Origin: an uncultured Pseudomonadota bacterium | Lineage (GTDB): Bacteria > Pseudomonadota > Gammaproteobacteria > Burkholderiales > Methylophilaceae | Assembly: GCA_903838125.1 (NCBI GenBank) | Contig: CAILXF010000004.1 | Coordinates: 1 to 38,510, forward strand | Length of the DNA stretch: 38,510 nucleotides | Direction: 5' to 3' | Shown here: positions 9,160 through 22,187 of the stretch, one piece after another | How the letters are laid out: every line of letters begins with the position of its first letter | Numbering within the stretch: the stretch's first letter is position 1 | Made by a program: the position numbers and the translations under genes | Notes under the pieces: generated by a model | The model's database searches: none | Seen by the model: the letters and a program-made list of their open reading frames with translations, nothing else | Told to the model about the DNA's origin: nothing

Positions 9160-9945
9160 ATGAAGATACTTGCAATCACCAATCAAAAGGGCGGCGTAGG
9201 AAAAACCACCACCTGTGTAAACTTAGCCGCTAGCTTGGCTAGTAAAGGTAAGCGCGTGTTGCTAATAGATTTAGATCCGCAAGGCAATGCTAGTACTGGT
9301 AGCGGTATTGATAAGGCACACCTTAAACACAGTATTTATCACGTATTAATTGGTGAGAAGTCGTTGGAAGAAGTGATTGTGCGCTGCGAAAAAGGAGGGT
9401 TTGATATTGCCCCTTCTAATCGAGAGTTGGCTGGCGCGGAAGTAGAGTTGGTCAATGAAATTGCACGAGAAACGCGCTTAAAAGTTGCACTTAAAAAGTT
9501 AGCTGAAGCAAAAACAGCCGAAGCTTATGACTATGTGCTTTTAGATTGCCCCCCAGCCCTCAATCTTGTAACGGTCAATGCGCTCACGGCAGCAAGTGCT
9601 GTGATGATACCTATGCAATGCGAATATTACGCATTAGAAGGCTTGTCAGATTTGGTGAATACCATTAAAAAAGTACGTGCGCATTTAAACCCCAGTTTAG
9701 AGATTGAGGGGTTGTTGCGTACTTTATTTGATAACCGTAATATGCTCGCCAATCAAGTGTCTGCTCAGTTAACAGACCATTTTGGCGACAAGGTGTATAA
9801 AACAATTATTCCACGCAATATTCGCTTAGCTGAGGCGCCAAGCTATGGCGTATCAGTTCTTGGTTACGATAAAGGCTCAAAAGGTGCGATAGCTTATATG
9901 GAGTTAGCACAAGAAATTATGCAAAAAGAGAGAGAAAATGGCTAA
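9160..9945 (+). CDS. parA: Chromosome partitioning ATPase ParA (Soj)
   Basis: ParA is a deviant-Walker ATPase whose DNA-bound dimers pull ParB-parS complexes apart and so segregate the origins. The 261-residue protein has the deviant Walker A KGGVGKTT (10-17), the DLDPQGNAS block (about 38-46) and YDYVLLDCPPALN (about 124-136). The short N-terminus without a helix-turn-helix marks it as chromosomal (type Ib) ParA rather than a P1/F plasmid form. It overlaps parB by 8 bp. Confidence 0.97.
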   Translation: MKILAITNQKGGVGKTTTCVNLAASLASKGKRVLLIDLDPQGNASTGSGIDKAHLKHSIYHVLIGEKSLEEVIVRCEKGGFDIAPSNRELAGAEVELVNEIARETRLKVALKKLAEAKTAEAYDYVLLDCPPALNLVTVNALTAASAVMIPMQCEYYALEGLSDLVNTIKKVRAHLNPSLEIEGLLRTLFDNRNMLANQVSAQLTDHFGDKVYKTIIPRNIRLAEAPSYGVSVLGYDKGSKGAIAYMELAQEIMQKERENG

Positions 9946-10816
9946 GTTAAAAGGTTTGGGCAGGGGCTTGGACTCTCTGTTGGCGGGAGACATGGGTAGT
10001 GTTGGTGAGGCAGATTCACTAATGATGCTTAAAGTAAGCCAGTTGCGACCAGGAAAATATCAGCCACGTAGTTATATGGATGAAACCGCTTTAAGAACAT
10101 TGGCCGACTCTATTCTGGCGCAAGGTATTATGCAGCCGATTTTGGTGCGATTGCTACGTGTGGGTCAGTCAGCTGATGAGTATTATGAAATTATCGCTGG
10201 TGAGCGTCGTTGGCGCGCAAGTCAGATGGCAGGTCTAGAAGAAGTGCCAGTGCTGGTGCGTGAAATTGCCGATGAATCCGCCCTCGCAATGGCATTAATT
10301 GAAAACATTCAGCGTGAGAACTTAAACCCGCTTGAAGAAGCCCAGGGCATCAAGCGATTGATAGAAGAGTTTTCGATGACGCATGAAAAGGCGGCGGATG
10401 CGGTTGGCCGCTCACGCGTTGCAGTTTCTAATCTTTTACGCTTGTTGACTTTGAGCGAACCTGTACAAGAGATGTTGCTGACAGGCAAGCTTGATATGGG
10501 ACATGCCCGAGCTTTGATTGGACTCGGTGGAGCGCAGCAAGTAATGTTTGCTGAGCAGATTATATTAAATAATTCATCTGTACGTGATGCTGAAAACTTA
10601 GTAAAAACACATCATGAAAAAACTTCAAGACCCGCAAAAAAAACAGCGGTTAAAGCGGGCGCAAGCCAAGACGTGTTGAGATTAGAGCAAGAGTTAAGTG
10701 ATAAGGTGGGCGCTAATGTGACCATCGGTGCAAACGCAAAAGGAGCTGGTACTTTGAAAATTAATTACGCCTCTTTGGAGCAGTTGGATGAAATTGTAGC
10801 CAAGCTCATGCGCTAA
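9938..10816 (+). CDS. parB: Chromosome partitioning protein ParB (Spo0J)
   Basis: ParB binds parS, spreads along the DNA as a CTP-dependent clamp and is moved by ParA. The 292-residue protein has the N-terminal ParA-stimulating peptide (KGLGRGLDSLL), the CTP-binding motif GERRWR (88-93), the ENIQREN box (122-128), a helix-turn-helix (about 147-172, AADAVGRSRVAVSNLLRL) and a C-terminal dimerisation domain (about 245-292). The two parS sites at 5734 and 6450 are its expected targets. Confidence 0.97.
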   Translation: MAKLKGLGRGLDSLLAGDMGSVGEADSLMMLKVSQLRPGKYQPRSYMDETALRTLADSILAQGIMQPILVRLLRVGQSADEYYEIIAGERRWRASQMAGLEEVPVLVREIADESALAMALIENIQRENLNPLEEAQGIKRLIEEFSMTHEKAADAVGRSRVAVSNLLRLLTLSEPVQEMLLTGKLDMGHARALIGLGGAQQVMFAEQIILNNSSVRDAENLVKTHHEKTSRPAKKTAVKAGASQDVLRLEQELSDKVGANVTIGANAKGAGTLKINYASLEQLDEIVAKLMR

Positions 10817-10853
10817 TGATGTTTGCATGTATTGATTGCTTACAACTTAAGCC

Positions 10854-10882
10854 TTGACTAAAAAGTGGTAATAATTCAAAAT
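10854..10882 (+). promoter_or_regulatory. Putative promoter of the atp operon
   Basis: TTGACT (10854-10859) and CAAAAT (10877-10882) are separated by 17 bp, about 100 bp upstream of atpI in the 163-bp spacer after parB. The -35 is good and the -10 is moderate. Confidence 0.4.
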
Positions 10883-10979
10883 CGCGGACTTTACAGCTTG
10901 GTGATATTTGTACAGGCTAAAAATAGACATTGAATAATAAAAAGCATTAAAGCTTAATCATTTAACTGGGTTCAAAAAA

Positions 10980-11354
10980 TTGTCAGCATCCAATAGCGTG
11001 GACGTGTTTAGTAAGATGCTAAAAATTCAGCTGATTGCAACAATAGTTGTTGCTGCGATTGCGTTTGTAGTGGCTGGGCTTAATGCCGCGGTATCTGGGA
11101 TTTTGGGTGGAGCAAGTGTGTTATTAGGCGCAACAGCTGCAGCTGCCATAGCAAGACGTGGCGCAAGTCATGTAGACGCCACAGCAATTCTGCTTAATTT
11201 ATTAAAAGCAGAAGCAGTAAAAATTTTGGTGATTATCATAATGTTGATCGTCATATTTAAAGTATATGAGCAGTTAGTGCCATTTGCGCTGATTGCCGGT
11301 TTAGCAGCGGCGGCTTTGTTTTCTGGAGCGGCACTGAGTAAATTAAAAGTTTAA
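10980..11354 (+). CDS. atpI: ATP synthase protein I (AtpI)
   Basis: AtpI is a small membrane protein encoded at the head of proteobacterial atp operons; it is thought to help assemble the c-ring. The 124-residue protein has about four hydrophobic segments (about 17-33, 36-57, 76-92, 99-117) and the Gly-rich GILGGASVLLGA stretch. The open frame starts with TTG at 10980; GTG codons at 10998 and 11004 and an ATG at 11016 are alternatives. The call rests on position and topology, as the family is poorly conserved. Confidence 0.85.
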   Translation: MSASNSVDVFSKMLKIQLIATIVVAAIAFVVAGLNAAVSGILGGASVLLGATAAAAIARRGASHVDATAILLNLLKAEAVKILVIIIMLIVIFKVYEQLVPFALIAGLAAAALFSGAALSKLKV

Positions 11355-11375
11355 GTAAAATTCTTGTCAATTAGA

Positions 11376-11391
11376 GCGACTTAAAAGTCGC
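11376..11391 (+). repeat. Intercistronic hairpin atpI-atpB
   Basis: The perfect inverted repeat GCGACT-TAAA-AGTCGC lies between atpI and atpB with no U-tract after it. It may be an mRNA processing or stabilising hairpin. Confidence 0.5.
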
Positions 11392-11416
11392 ACTTTAAAG
11401 TTAGAGTAAATATTAG

Positions 11417-12637
<1,221 letters not shown>

Positions 12638-12655
12638 TTAGTCAATAAATAAACT

Positions 12656-12680
12656 GTTTGAGCCTGTATATGGCTCAAAC
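12656..12680 (+). repeat. Stable hairpin after atpE
   Basis: A perfect 9-bp stem GTTTGAGCC/GGCTCAAAC (12656-12664 with 12672-12680) and a 7-nt loop lie 19 nt after the atpE stop. No U-run follows, so it probably protects or punctuates the mRNA rather than terminating it. Confidence 0.65.
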
Positions 12681-12756
12681 ACTTGTTGTATGGCTTGTTA
12701 GTTTAACGATTAAAGCTTTAATAATTTGCTTTAATGATATTTAATTTGGATCTAAA

Positions 12757-13227
12757 ATGAACATTAACTTTACACTTATCGCACAAGCTATCGCATTTGC
12801 TGTGTTGATTTGGTTCACAGTGAAATTCGTTTGGCCACCGCTGTTAACAGCGATAGAAACACGCCAAAAAGAAATCGCTGACGGCTTAGCAGCTGCACAA
12901 GAGGGCAAGAGCGCTTTAGATGTTGCCGCTAAAAAATCAGCAGCAACTTTGAACGAAGCAAAGCAAAAAGCCAGCGAAATTATTGGCCAAGCTGAAAAGC
13001 GTGGTTCACAAATCGTTGAAGAAGCTAAAGGTAATGCTAAGGCAGAGGGTGATCGTATTCTTGCTGGTGCAAAAGCTGAAATCGACCAAGAAGTGAATCG
13101 CGCCAAAGAAGGTTTGCGCGCTCAAGTTTCAGCCCTGGCTATTGCTGGCGCTGAAAAAATCTTGCGTAAAGAGATCGATGGCAAAGCTCACAGCGAAATG
13201 CTAGCAAACCTTGCGGCGGAGCTATAA
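12757..13227 (+). CDS. atpF: F1Fo ATP synthase subunit b
   Basis: Subunit b is the peripheral stalk that links Fo to F1. The 156-residue protein has one N-terminal membrane helix (about 5-27, [20 protein letters not shown]) and then a long, charged, Ala/Lys/Glu-rich helical dimerisation region, with the C-terminus contacting delta. Its length equals the E. coli protein. It is 3 bp from atpH. Confidence 0.98.
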   Translation: MNINFTLIAQAIAFAVLIWFTVKFVWPPLLTAIETRQKEIADGLAAAQEGKSALDVAAKKSAATLNEAKQKASEIIGQAEKRGSQIVEEAKGNAKAEGDRILAGAKAEIDQEVNRAKEGLRAQVSALAIAGAEKILRKEIDGKAHSEMLANLAAEL

Positions 13228-13230
13228 ATA

Positions 13231-13767
13231 ATGGCTGAAATTTCAACCATCGCACGTCCTTACGCGGTCGCTGCATACCAACTGGCAAAAGAGCATAAAG
13301 CCCTAGCTAAATGGTCGGAAATGTTGGCGTTTGCAACTGCAGTATCTAATGATGCGCAAATGCAAGCCTATGTTCAAGATCCGAAAGTGGTAAGCAGTCA
13401 ATTGCAAGCCACTTTTTTGGCTATTTGTGGCGACAGGCTTAACGAGCAAGGACAAAACTTGATCAAAGTGTTGGTGGAATATAACCGCATGTCAATTTTG
13501 CCTGCCATCGCCGATGCTTTTGAAGAATTAAAAGCACAGGATGAAGGTGTGTTGGATGCGCAAATTATTGCAGCGGCTAAACCTAGTGCTGCAGAAATTA
13601 AAGATTTAGTAAAACGTCTAGAAGCAAAATTCGGTAAAAAAGTTGAAGCGGTTATTTCTGTAGATGCAGAACTGATCGGCGGAGTCAAAATTATCGTTGG
13701 TGATACTGTGATAGACGCATCGGTCAAAGGTCAGTTACAAAATTTAGCCTACGCACTTTCAGCTTAA
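13231..13767 (+). CDS. atpH: F1Fo ATP synthase subunit delta
   Basis: Delta joins the b stalk to the top of the alpha-beta hexamer. The 178-residue protein has the helical N-terminal domain (STIARPYAVAAYQLAKE...) and the C-terminal family signature around VDAELIGGVKIIVGDTVIDASVKGQL. It follows atpF by 3 bp, so the two are coupled. Confidence 0.97.
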   Translation: MAEISTIARPYAVAAYQLAKEHKALAKWSEMLAFATAVSNDAQMQAYVQDPKVVSSQLQATFLAICGDRLNEQGQNLIKVLVEYNRMSILPAIADAFEELKAQDEGVLDAQIIAAAKPSAAEIKDLVKRLEAKFGKKVEAVISVDAELIGGVKIIVGDTVIDASVKGQLQNLAYALSA

Positions 13768-13772
13768 AAGCT

Positions 13773-13792
13773 TTGCGCTTAGTTTAGCGCAA
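13773..13792 (+). repeat. Intercistronic hairpin atpH-atpA
   Basis: The inverted repeat TTGCGCT/AGCGCAA with a 6-nt loop lies just after the atpH stop and is not followed by a U-tract. It is likely an mRNA structure between cistrons. Confidence 0.45.
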
Positions 13793-13841
13793 CGCTTGAT
13801 AGCCAAGAGCTTAGGTAAGGTATAAAAACTTAGGAGTCATA

Positions 13842-15383
13842 ATGCAGTTATCTACATCAGAAATCAGTGAACTGATTAAAAGCAGATTAGAAAATTTTTC
13901 GACCAGTGCTGAAGCGCGTACTCAAGGTACAGTAATATCAGTGACCGACGGTATTGTTCGTATTCACGGCCTTTCAAACGTAATGGCTGGTGAGATGATC
14001 GAATTCCCAGGCAATACATTTGGCCTAGCACTTAACTTAGAGCGCGATTCAGTTGGTGCTGTTGTGTTAGGTGATTATGAGCACATTACTGAAGGTGACA
14101 TTTGCAAATGTACTGGACGTATTTTAGAAGTACCAGTCGGACCAGAGTTAATTGGTCGTGTTGTTAATGCATTAGGCCAGCCGATTGACGGCAAAGGTCC
14201 AGTTAATGCAAAAATGACGGACAAGATTGAAAAAGTTGCACCAGGCGTGATTGCGCGTAAATCTGTTTCTCAACCAGTGCAAACTGGATTGAAATCAGTC
14301 GATTCAATGGTGCCAGTTGGTCGTGGTCAACGTGAGTTAATTATTGGTGATCGTCAAACGGGTAAAACAGCCGTTGCGATTGATGCCATCATTAATCAAA
14401 AAGGTCAAAACATGACCTGTATCTACGTCGCGATTGGTCAAAAGGCTTCAACCGTTGCTAACGTGGTCCGTAAACTAGAAGAAAACGGCGCAATGGCTTA
14501 TACCATTGTGGTTGCTGCAACAGCTTCTGATTCAGCAGCATTGCAATTCTTAGCACCATACGCAGGCTGTACCATGGGTGAATACTTCCGTGATCGCGGT
14601 GAAGATGCACTGATCGTTTATGATGATTTGACTAAACAAGCGATTGCTTACCGTCAAATCTCATTGCTGTTACGTCGCCCACCAGGTCGTGAGGCTTATC
14701 CTGGCGATGTATTCTATATTCACTCGCGTTTACTAGAACGTGCAGCTCGTGTTAATGAAGACTATGTAGAAAAATTCACAAATGGTGCCGTTAAAGGTAA
14801 AACTGGTTCATTAACGGCATTGCCTGTTATTGAAACAGCAGCTGGCGATGTTTCTGCATTCGTACCAACTAACGTGATTTCAATTACCGATGGTCAAATC
14901 TTCTTAGAAACTGACTTATTCAACGCGGGTATTCGTCCAGCGATTAACGCCGGTATTTCAGTATCTCGTGTTGGTGGTGCTGCGCAAACTAAAGTAATTA
15001 AAAAATTAGGTGGCGGTGTACGTTTAGCTCTAGCTCAATACCGTGAGTTAGCTGCCTTTGCTCAATTCGCATCTGACTTAGATGAAGCAACACGTAAGCA
15101 GTTAGATCGCGGTCGTATGTTTACTGAGTTAATGAAACAAGCGCAATACGCACCATTAAGCGTTTCAGACATGGCTATTACATTATTAGCAGCTAATAAA
15201 GGCTACTTTGATGATGTTCCAACCAATAAAGTGTTGGCATTTGAAAATGCTTTACATGGCTTCATGAGCTCTAAATACAAGAAGCTAATGGATGGCATTG
15301 AATCAAGCAAAGACTTAGCTGGCGATAATGAAAAAGCGGTTGAAGCAGCAATTCAAGACTTCAAAGCAACTAACGCTTACTAA
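13842..15383 (+). CDS. atpA: F1Fo ATP synthase subunit alpha
   Basis: Alpha carries the non-catalytic nucleotide sites of F1 and donates an arginine finger to each catalytic site. The 513-residue protein has an N-terminal beta-barrel, the P-loop GDRQTGKT (169-176) and the late motif [15 protein letters not shown] containing the arginine finger. The Shine-Dalgarno TTAGGAGTC is well placed before the ATG. Codon choice is visibly more uniform than in neighbouring genes, as expected for high expression. Confidence 0.99.
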   Translation: MQLSTSEISELIKSRLENFSTSAEARTQGTVISVTDGIVRIHGLSNVMAGEMIEFPGNTFGLALNLERDSVGAVVLGDYEHITEGDICKCTGRILEVPVGPELIGRVVNALGQPIDGKGPVNAKMTDKIEKVAPGVIARKSVSQPVQTGLKSVDSMVPVGRGQRELIIGDRQTGKTAVAIDAIINQKGQNMTCIYVAIGQKASTVANVVRKLEENGAMAYTIVVAATASDSAALQFLAPYAGCTMGEYFRDRGEDALIVYDDLTKQAIAYRQISLLLRRPPGREAYPGDVFYIHSRLLERAARVNEDYVEKFTNGAVKGKTGSLTALPVIETAAGDVSAFVPTNVISITDGQIFLETDLFNAGIRPAINAGISVSRVGGAAQTKVIKKLGGGVRLALAQYRELAAFAQFASDLDEATRKQLDRGRMFTELMKQAQYAPLSVSDMAITLLAANKGYFDDVPTNKVLAFENALHGFMSSKYKKLMDGIESSKDLAGDNEKAVEAAIQDFKATNAY

Positions 15384-15405
15384 ACCTACTATTTAGGATA
15401 AAAAA

Positions 15406-16272
15406 ATGGCTGGTAGTAAAGAGATTAGAACCAAGATCAAGAGTGTAGAAAATACACGCAAGATCACTAAGGCAATGGAAATGGTGGCAGCATCTAAAAT
15501 GCGTAAAGCGCAAGATAGAATGCGTGCCTCACGCCCATACGCTGAAAAAATCCGCAATGTTGCAGCCCATCTTTCATTTGCTCAAGTAGAGTATAAGCAT
15601 CCGTATTTAATTAAACGTGATGTAGTTAAAAATGTAGGTTTGATTGTGATTAGCTCAGATAAAGGCTTATGTGGTGGATTAAACACTAACATGTTGCGTT
15701 TATCTGTGAATCAGATGAAAACCTGGGAAACAGAAGGTAAGGCGGTAACGGTTAGTGCTATTGGTAATAAAGGCTTCGGCTTTATGAACCGTGTTGGTGC
15801 AAATGTTAAGTCGCACATTATTGGTTTAGGTGATGTGCCTCATTTAGAATCATTGATTGGCACCATCAAAGTGATGTTGGATGCTTATACTGATGGTGAA
15901 ATTGATCAGCTGTACATTTGTTACACACGTTTTATTAATACCATGAAGCAAGAGCCAGTAATGCAGCAATTGTTACCACTAAGTGGCGAGCAGCTCGGCA
16001 GTCCAAAAGGACATTGGGATTATATCTACGAGCCAGAAGCTAAGCCTGTGGTTGATCAGCTGATGATGCGTTACGTTGAATCATTGGTTTACAACGCGGT
16101 GGCAGAGAATATGGCCTCAGAGCAATCATCACGTATGGTGGCAATGAAGTCAGCATCTGACAATGCAAAAGAAGTAATTGGTGATTTAAAGCTGATTTAC
16201 AACAAAGCGCGCCAAGCCGCGATTACCAAAGAAATTTCAGAGATTGTCGGTGGTGCAGCCGCAGTAGCCTAG
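15406..16272 (+). CDS. atpG: F1Fo ATP synthase subunit gamma
   Basis: Gamma is the central rotor shaft. The 288-residue protein has the coiled N-terminus with the conserved [18 protein letters not shown] and the matching C-terminal helix with [19 protein letters not shown]. These two helices form the shaft inside the alpha-beta hexamer. The gene ends GCA-GTA-GCC-TAG, and the same end is repeated in frame 33 bp further on. Confidence 0.98.
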   Translation: MAGSKEIRTKIKSVENTRKITKAMEMVAASKMRKAQDRMRASRPYAEKIRNVAAHLSFAQVEYKHPYLIKRDVVKNVGLIVISSDKGLCGGLNTNMLRLSVNQMKTWETEGKAVTVSAIGNKGFGFMNRVGANVKSHIIGLGDVPHLESLIGTIKVMLDAYTDGEIDQLYICYTRFINTMKQEPVMQQLLPLSGEQLGSPKGHWDYIYEPEAKPVVDQLMMRYVESLVYNAVAENMASEQSSRMVAMKSASDNAKEVIGDLKLIYNKARQAAITKEISEIVGGAAAVA

Positions 16273-16304
16273 GAATCAAAGTTTCTAGGTCAAGCAGTAG
16301 CCTA
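16261..16304 (+). repeat. Duplicated atpG stop region
   Basis: The 11-mer GCAGTAGCCTA occurs at 16261-16271 and again at 16294-16304, in the same frame. Both copies encode Ala-Val-Ala-stop (TAG, then TAA), so reading through the first stop would add only eleven residues and end in the same tripeptide. Confidence 0.7.
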
Positions 16305-16351
16305 AAAAGAATTTAATTAACATTCAACAGATTAGTTTGAATAGGATATAA

Positions 16352-17782
<1,431 letters not shown>

Positions 17783-17831
17783 TTGATGGTCGTTAGACTT
17801 TAGTTATTAGTTAATTGTTTAAGGAAAAAAG

Positions 17832-18257
17832 ATGGCAAATACAGTTCATATCGATGTAGTAAGTGCAGAAGCTTCAATATTCTCTGGCGAAGCCGAGTTT
17901 GTTGTAGCGCCTGCCAGCGCCGGTGAAGTGGGTATTTACCCACATCACGCGCCTATGGTCACAACCATCAAGCCAGGTGCATTACGCATCAAACTTGCGG
18001 ACAATGCAGAAGAGACTTTGATTTTTATCTCAGGTGGATTGTTGGAAGTGCAACCAGGTTTAATTACTGTGTTGGCTGATACAGCGGTGCGAGGACATGA
18101 TTTAGATGAGGCGAAAGCCATTGCCGCAAAAGATGCAGCAATGGAAGCCATGCAAAACAGAACTTCTGATATGGACTATGCAAAAGCCCAAGCAGAGTTA
18201 TCTGAAGCGCTAGCGCAAATTCAAGCCATTGAGCGTTTACGTAAAAATACGCATTAA
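17832..18257 (+). CDS. atpC: F1Fo ATP synthase subunit epsilon
   Basis: Epsilon is the rotor-foot subunit and intrinsic inhibitor of ATP hydrolysis. The 141-residue protein has the N-terminal beta-sandwich (VDVVSAEASIFSGEAEFVVAPASAGEVGIYPHHAPM) and a C-terminal helical hairpin (about 90-140). It is the last gene of the operon and is followed by a strong terminator. Confidence 0.98.
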   Translation: MANTVHIDVVSAEASIFSGEAEFVVAPASAGEVGIYPHHAPMVTTIKPGALRIKLADNAEETLIFISGGLLEVQPGLITVLADTAVRGHDLDEAKAIAAKDAAMEAMQNRTSDMDYAKAQAELSEALAQIQAIERLRKNTH

Positions 18258-18281
18258 ATCTAGGGTTACTTTAAACCAAGC

Positions 18282-18308
18282 AAAAAGGCAGCCTAGGCTG
18301 CCTTTTTT
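18282..18308 (+). terminator. Rho-independent terminator of the atp operon
   Basis: A perfect palindrome with 12-nt arms AAAAAGGCAGCC/GGCTGCCTTTTT (18282-18293, 18296-18307) runs into T6. It is the strongest terminator in the window. Because it is symmetrical it would also work on the other strand. Confidence 0.92.
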
Positions 18309-18316
18309 GTTATACT
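18308..18316 (+). promoter_or_regulatory. Putative extended -10 promoter of glmU
   Basis: TGTTATACT fits the extended -10 pattern (TGn followed by TATACT). It lies right behind the atp terminator and 36 bp before glmU. No convincing -35 is seen. Confidence 0.4.
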
Positions 18317-18351
18317 TTCGGTAACCATGCATCATCAAAAAAATCTCATTA

Positions 18352-19722
18352 ATGAATAAGTTAAATATCGTCATCTTAGCTGCGGGTAAAGGTACGCGCA
18401 TGCACTCCGATACCCCTAAGGTATTGCATAAGATTGGTGCTAAACCCATCCTTGCCCATGTGATTGATTGCGCTAAAAAATTAGGCGCATCAAGCATTAT
18501 CGTGGTCTATGGTTATGGTGGCCCTGAGGTACGTACGGCTATCAACGATGAAAAAATCATTTGGGTTAATCAAGCGCATCAAAATGGAACTGGCCACGCG
18601 GTACAGCAGGCAATCGAACATTTAGACGCAGATGCGAAAACACTCATTTTGCTAGGCGATGTGCCATTAGTTGATGCGGGCGCGTGTAAAAACTTAGTAA
18701 ATTTAGCTACTACGCAGCTGGCTATCCTCTCGTTTAATAAAACTGACCCTACAGGCTATGGACGCATCGTGCGTGAGCCTAGCGGAAGCGTAGCAGCAAT
18801 TGTGGAACATAAAGATGCTAGCGTTGAGCAACGTGCAATTACAGAGGTCAATACAGGCATTATGGCGCTTCCTAATGCGCATCTCATTCCTTGGTTGGCT
18901 CAGTTGAATAATCACAATGCACAAGGTGAATTTTACTTAACCGACATCGTACAAATTGCAGTGCAACAAGGTGTGGCAGTCGTCGCTGAAATCACTGATG
19001 ATGAATGGTCGGTAACAGGCATTAATTCAAAACAAGATTTGGCGCAGATCGAACGTGTTTACCAAACCCGTATTGCCCAAACATTACTTGAACAAGGGGT
19101 TAGCCTAAAAGACGCAGCACGCATTGATGTGCGCGGAACTCTAAAATGTGGACGCGATGTTGAGATTGATGTGAATTGCGTATTCGAGGGGGAAGTTACT
19201 CTTGGAGATAATGTAAAAATTGCTTCAAATTGTGTAATCAAAAATGCACACATTGCGGCAGGTACCTTAATAGCTGCATTTACGCATATTGATGATGTAC
19301 AAATCGCCGAGGATTGTCAGGTTGGACCTTACGCTCGTCTACGTCCAGGGACAGTGCTTGCAGCACAAGCGCATGTAGGAAATTTTGTTGAGTTAAAGAA
19401 TAGCCAAGTAGATCAGGGTAGCAAAATCAATCATTTAAGCTATGTCGGTGATACCACGGTAGGTAAAAACGTAAATATTGGTGCTGGCACCATTACGTGC
19501 AATTACGACGGCGTTAATAAATACAGAACCATTATTGAAGATGACGTTTTTATCGGCTCGGATACACAGTTGGTCGCACCGATCACTATTGGTCACGGCG
19601 CAACAATTGCTGCCGGATCTACCATTACGCGAGATGCACCTGCAAATCAACTCACTTTTTGCCGTGCTAAAGAACAAAAATCCATCGCCGCGTGGAAGCG
19701 CCCTAGCAAGCTAATAAAATAA
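18352..19722 (+). CDS. glmU: Bifunctional GlcN-1-P acetyltransferase / GlcNAc-1-P uridyltransferase
   Basis: GlmU makes UDP-N-acetylglucosamine, the precursor of peptidoglycan and lipopolysaccharide, in two steps. The 456-residue protein has the N-terminal nucleotidyltransferase domain with LAAGKGTRM (9-17) and PKVLHKIG, and the C-terminal left-handed beta-helix with hexapeptide repeats (about 250-430). The latter includes the acetyltransferase block NHLSYVGD and [11 protein letters not shown]. It lies directly before glmS, which supplies its glucosamine precursor. Confidence 0.98.
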   Translation: MNKLNIVILAAGKGTRMHSDTPKVLHKIGAKPILAHVIDCAKKLGASSIIVVYGYGGPEVRTAINDEKIIWVNQAHQNGTGHAVQQAIEHLDADAKTLILLGDVPLVDAGACKNLVNLATTQLAILSFNKTDPTGYGRIVREPSGSVAAIVEHKDASVEQRAITEVNTGIMALPNAHLIPWLAQLNNHNAQGEFYLTDIVQIAVQQGVAVVAEITDDEWSVTGINSKQDLAQIERVYQTRIAQTLLEQGVSLKDAARIDVRGTLKCGRDVEIDVNCVFEGEVTLGDNVKIASNCVIKNAHIAAGTLIAAFTHIDDVQIAEDCQVGPYARLRPGTVLAAQAHVGNFVELKNSQVDQGSKINHLSYVGDTTVGKNVNIGAGTITCNYDGVNKYRTIIEDDVFIGSDTQLVAPITIGHGATIAAGSTITRDAPANQLTFCRAKEQKSIAAWKRPSKLIK

Positions 19723-19741
19723 ACTAGAAAGATTAAACCTT

Positions 19742-21574
19742 ATGTGTGGCATTGTCGGTGCAGTTGCAAATAGAAATGTAGTGTCAACCTTGATAGAGGG
19801 GCTTGCCCGCTTAGAATACCGTGGCTATGATTCAGCTGGCATTGCGGTATTAAACGCCAGCGGTATTGAGCGTGTGCGTGCTGTAGGCCGTGTTGCGGCA
19901 ATGACAGACAAAGCTAACGAGATTCAACTGAATGGTCAGGTCGGTATTGGTCACACGCGTTGGGCTACTCATGGCGGAGTAACGGAAAGCAACGCCCATC
20001 CACATGTGTCTAAGGGCGAAATTGCCGTGGTGCATAACGGCATTATCGAAAATCATGACGAACAACGCGCACGCTTACAAGCCTTAGGCTATGAGTTTAC
20101 TTCGCAGACCGATACAGAAGTCATCGCACATCTGATTCATTATTACCATCATCAAGGCATGGTGCTCCTTGCGGCTACCCAAAAAGCAGTGGCAGAGTTA
20201 AGCGGTGCTTTTGCTATTAGCGTTATATCGGTGAAAGAGCCGAATATAATGATTACTGCCCGCTTGGGTTGTCCGCTCCTGATCGGATTAGGTGACGGCG
20301 AAAATTTCATCGCTTCCGATGTGTCCGCAGTGTTATCAGTTACGCGTAAAGTTATTTATCTAGAAGATGGTGATGTGGCAGAAGTGAGACGTGATGGCGT
20401 CACTATTTATGGCAAAGATGGATTAGAAGTAACGCGTAAAATTCACTTAAGCGATGTGTCTTTGGCAAGCATGGAGTTAGGCCCGTACTCACATTTTATG
20501 CAGAAAGAAATTCACGAACAACCACGTGCCTTAACCGATACCATTGAAGCGCTCATAGACGACAATAGCTTTTCACCGGCCCTATTTGGCGATGCAGCAA
20601 GCGAAGTATTTGAGCAAGTGGATAGCATATTAATTTTAGCCGCTGGCACTAGTTATTACGCCGCATTGACTGCAAAGTACTGGTTAGAAAGTATAGCTAA
20701 ACTGCCGACCAGCGTTGAAATAGCAAGCGAATATCGCTATCGTGATTCAGTGCCGAACCCACGGCAATTGATTGTGACCATATCCCAGTCAGGCGAAACC
20801 TTGGATACGATGGAAGCACTTAAACATGCAATATCCTTAGGTCAGAATTTAACCCTTAGCATTTGTAATGTTCAAGAAAGCGCCATTCCACGCGCCTCGC
20901 AATTGGTATTATATACACGTGCAGGACCTGAAATCGGCGTCGCTTCTACCAAGGCTTTCACTACACAACTGGTAGCTTTATTCACATTGGCAGCGACCTT
21001 GGCCAAAAAGCGAGGTCTATTGACTAGTGAGCAGGAGCGCTCGCACTTAAATGCTTTGCGCGAACTGGCAGGTAGCGTGCAGCGCGCACTGAATTTAGAG
21101 CCACAAATTAGGGAGTGGGCAAAACGTTTTGCTAATAAGCACCATGCTTTATTTCTAGGACGCGGAATTCACTACCCAATTGCCTTGGAGGGCGCGCTTA
21201 AGCTTAAAGAGATTTCCTACATCCATGCTGAGGCATACCCAGCGGGTGAGCTTAAACATGGCCCATTGGCCTTAGTCGATAACGATATGCCAGTGGTAGT
21301 AATTGCGCCGAACGATTCACTTCTTGAAAAAGTAAAATCTAATATGCAGGAAGTCCGCGCACGTGGCGGAGAGCTATTTGTATTTGCCGATAGTGATAGT
21401 CATTTTGTAGAGTCAGAGGGCGTCAATGTCATTCGCACGCCACGCCATGTTGGTGTGCTCTCCCCTATTTTGCATACGATTACAGTGCAGTTGCTGGCCT
21501 ATCATGTGGCGCTATTAAAAGGCACCGATGTCGATAAGCCAAGAAACTTAGCGAAGTCGGTCACAGTGGAGTAG
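19742..21574 (+). CDS. glmS: Glutamine--fructose-6-phosphate aminotransferase (isomerizing)
   Basis: GlmS makes glucosamine-6-phosphate from fructose-6-phosphate and glutamine, the first committed step to UDP-GlcNAc. The 610-residue protein starts MCGIVGA, so Cys becomes the N-terminal glutaminase nucleophile after Met removal. Two SIS sugar-isomerase domains follow (about 285-425 and 455-600; [42 protein letters not shown]) and the end is the invariant [13 protein letters not shown]. It is 19 bp from glmU. No glmS ribozyme is expected or seen. Confidence 0.98.
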   Translation: MCGIVGAVANRNVVSTLIEGLARLEYRGYDSAGIAVLNASGIERVRAVGRVAAMTDKANEIQLNGQVGIGHTRWATHGGVTESNAHPHVSKGEIAVVHNGIIENHDEQRARLQALGYEFTSQTDTEVIAHLIHYYHHQGMVLLAATQKAVAELSGAFAISVISVKEPNIMITARLGCPLLIGLGDGENFIASDVSAVLSVTRKVIYLEDGDVAEVRRDGVTIYGKDGLEVTRKIHLSDVSLASMELGPYSHFMQKEIHEQPRALTDTIEALIDDNSFSPALFGDAASEVFEQVDSILILAAGTSYYAALTAKYWLESIAKLPTSVEIASEYRYRDSVPNPRQLIVTISQSGETLDTMEALKHAISLGQNLTLSICNVQESAIPRASQLVLYTRAGPEIGVASTKAFTTQLVALFTLAATLAKKRGLLTSEQERSHLNALRELAGSVQRALNLEPQIREWAKRFANKHHALFLGRGIHYPIALEGALKLKEISYIHAEAYPAGELKHGPLALVDNDMPVVVIAPNDSLLEKVKSNMQEVRARGGELFVFADSDSHFVESEGVNVIRTPRHVGVLSPILHTITVQLLAYHVALLKGTDVDKPRNLAKSVTVE

Positions 21575-21638
21575 AAATTATTGGATAGCATGACTAGCAA
21601 GTCACGCCAATTCAACTTCAGCCAATATTTCCTAATGA

Positions 21639-22187
21639 CTAACCTCTGGAGTCTAATCCTTTAAGCATCACTGGGCTAATATCAAAACTACCAGTGTCAT
21701 GACTAACTAGTATTTGCCCATCTTGTATTGTGCAACTCATGGTTAGGCCACGCTCGGCAGCAGCTGTGAGCTCTTGAGTATCAGGTAAATTAAGGATAGT
21801 CAGGTTATTATTTTTTAGCAGGGCCTTGCTGTTTTGTGTCCACCACATATCGGCAATACGGCCACCATAAAGCACCACTACTACCTGTTTAGACCTACCA
21901 CAAGCTTTACGAATATCGCGCTCCGTCGGCAGGCCAACGTCTATCCATAATTGAATCGCACCTGTCAGATCTTTCAGCCACAGGTCTGGCTCCTCGTCAT
22001 CGCTTAACCCTTTTCCAAATACAAGGTATTCATCCGCATAAAGTGCAAAGGCGATGAGTCTTACCATTAACCGTTCGTCGGTTTCTGAAGGATGTTTAGC
22101 CAAGGTAAGGCTGTGCTGACCATAGTAGTTGCGATCCATATCCGCAATTTGTAAGTCAACTTTATAAATGGTCGATTTAATTGCCAT
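21639..22187 (-). CDS. yaeQ: YaeQ family protein
   Basis: This 182-residue protein is of the YaeQ family, whose fold resembles PD-(D/E)XK nucleases and whose biochemical role is unsettled. Family landmarks are the start MAIKSTIYKVDLQIADMDR, the blocks LTLAKHPSETDERLMVRL and DDEEPDLW, and the RKACGRSKQVVVVLYGGR region. It overlaps the upstream S4-domain gene by 11 bp, so the two form a coupled pair on the minus strand, convergent with glmS. Confidence 0.93.
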   Translation of the reverse strand: MAIKSTIYKVDLQIADMDRNYYGQHSLTLAKHPSETDERLMVRLIAFALYADEYLVFGKGLSDDEEPDLWLKDLTGAIQLWIDVGLPTERDIRKACGRSKQVVVVLYGGRIADMWWTQNSKALLKNNNLTILNLPDTQELTAAAERGLTMSCTIQDGQILVSHDTGSFDISPVMLKGLDSRG

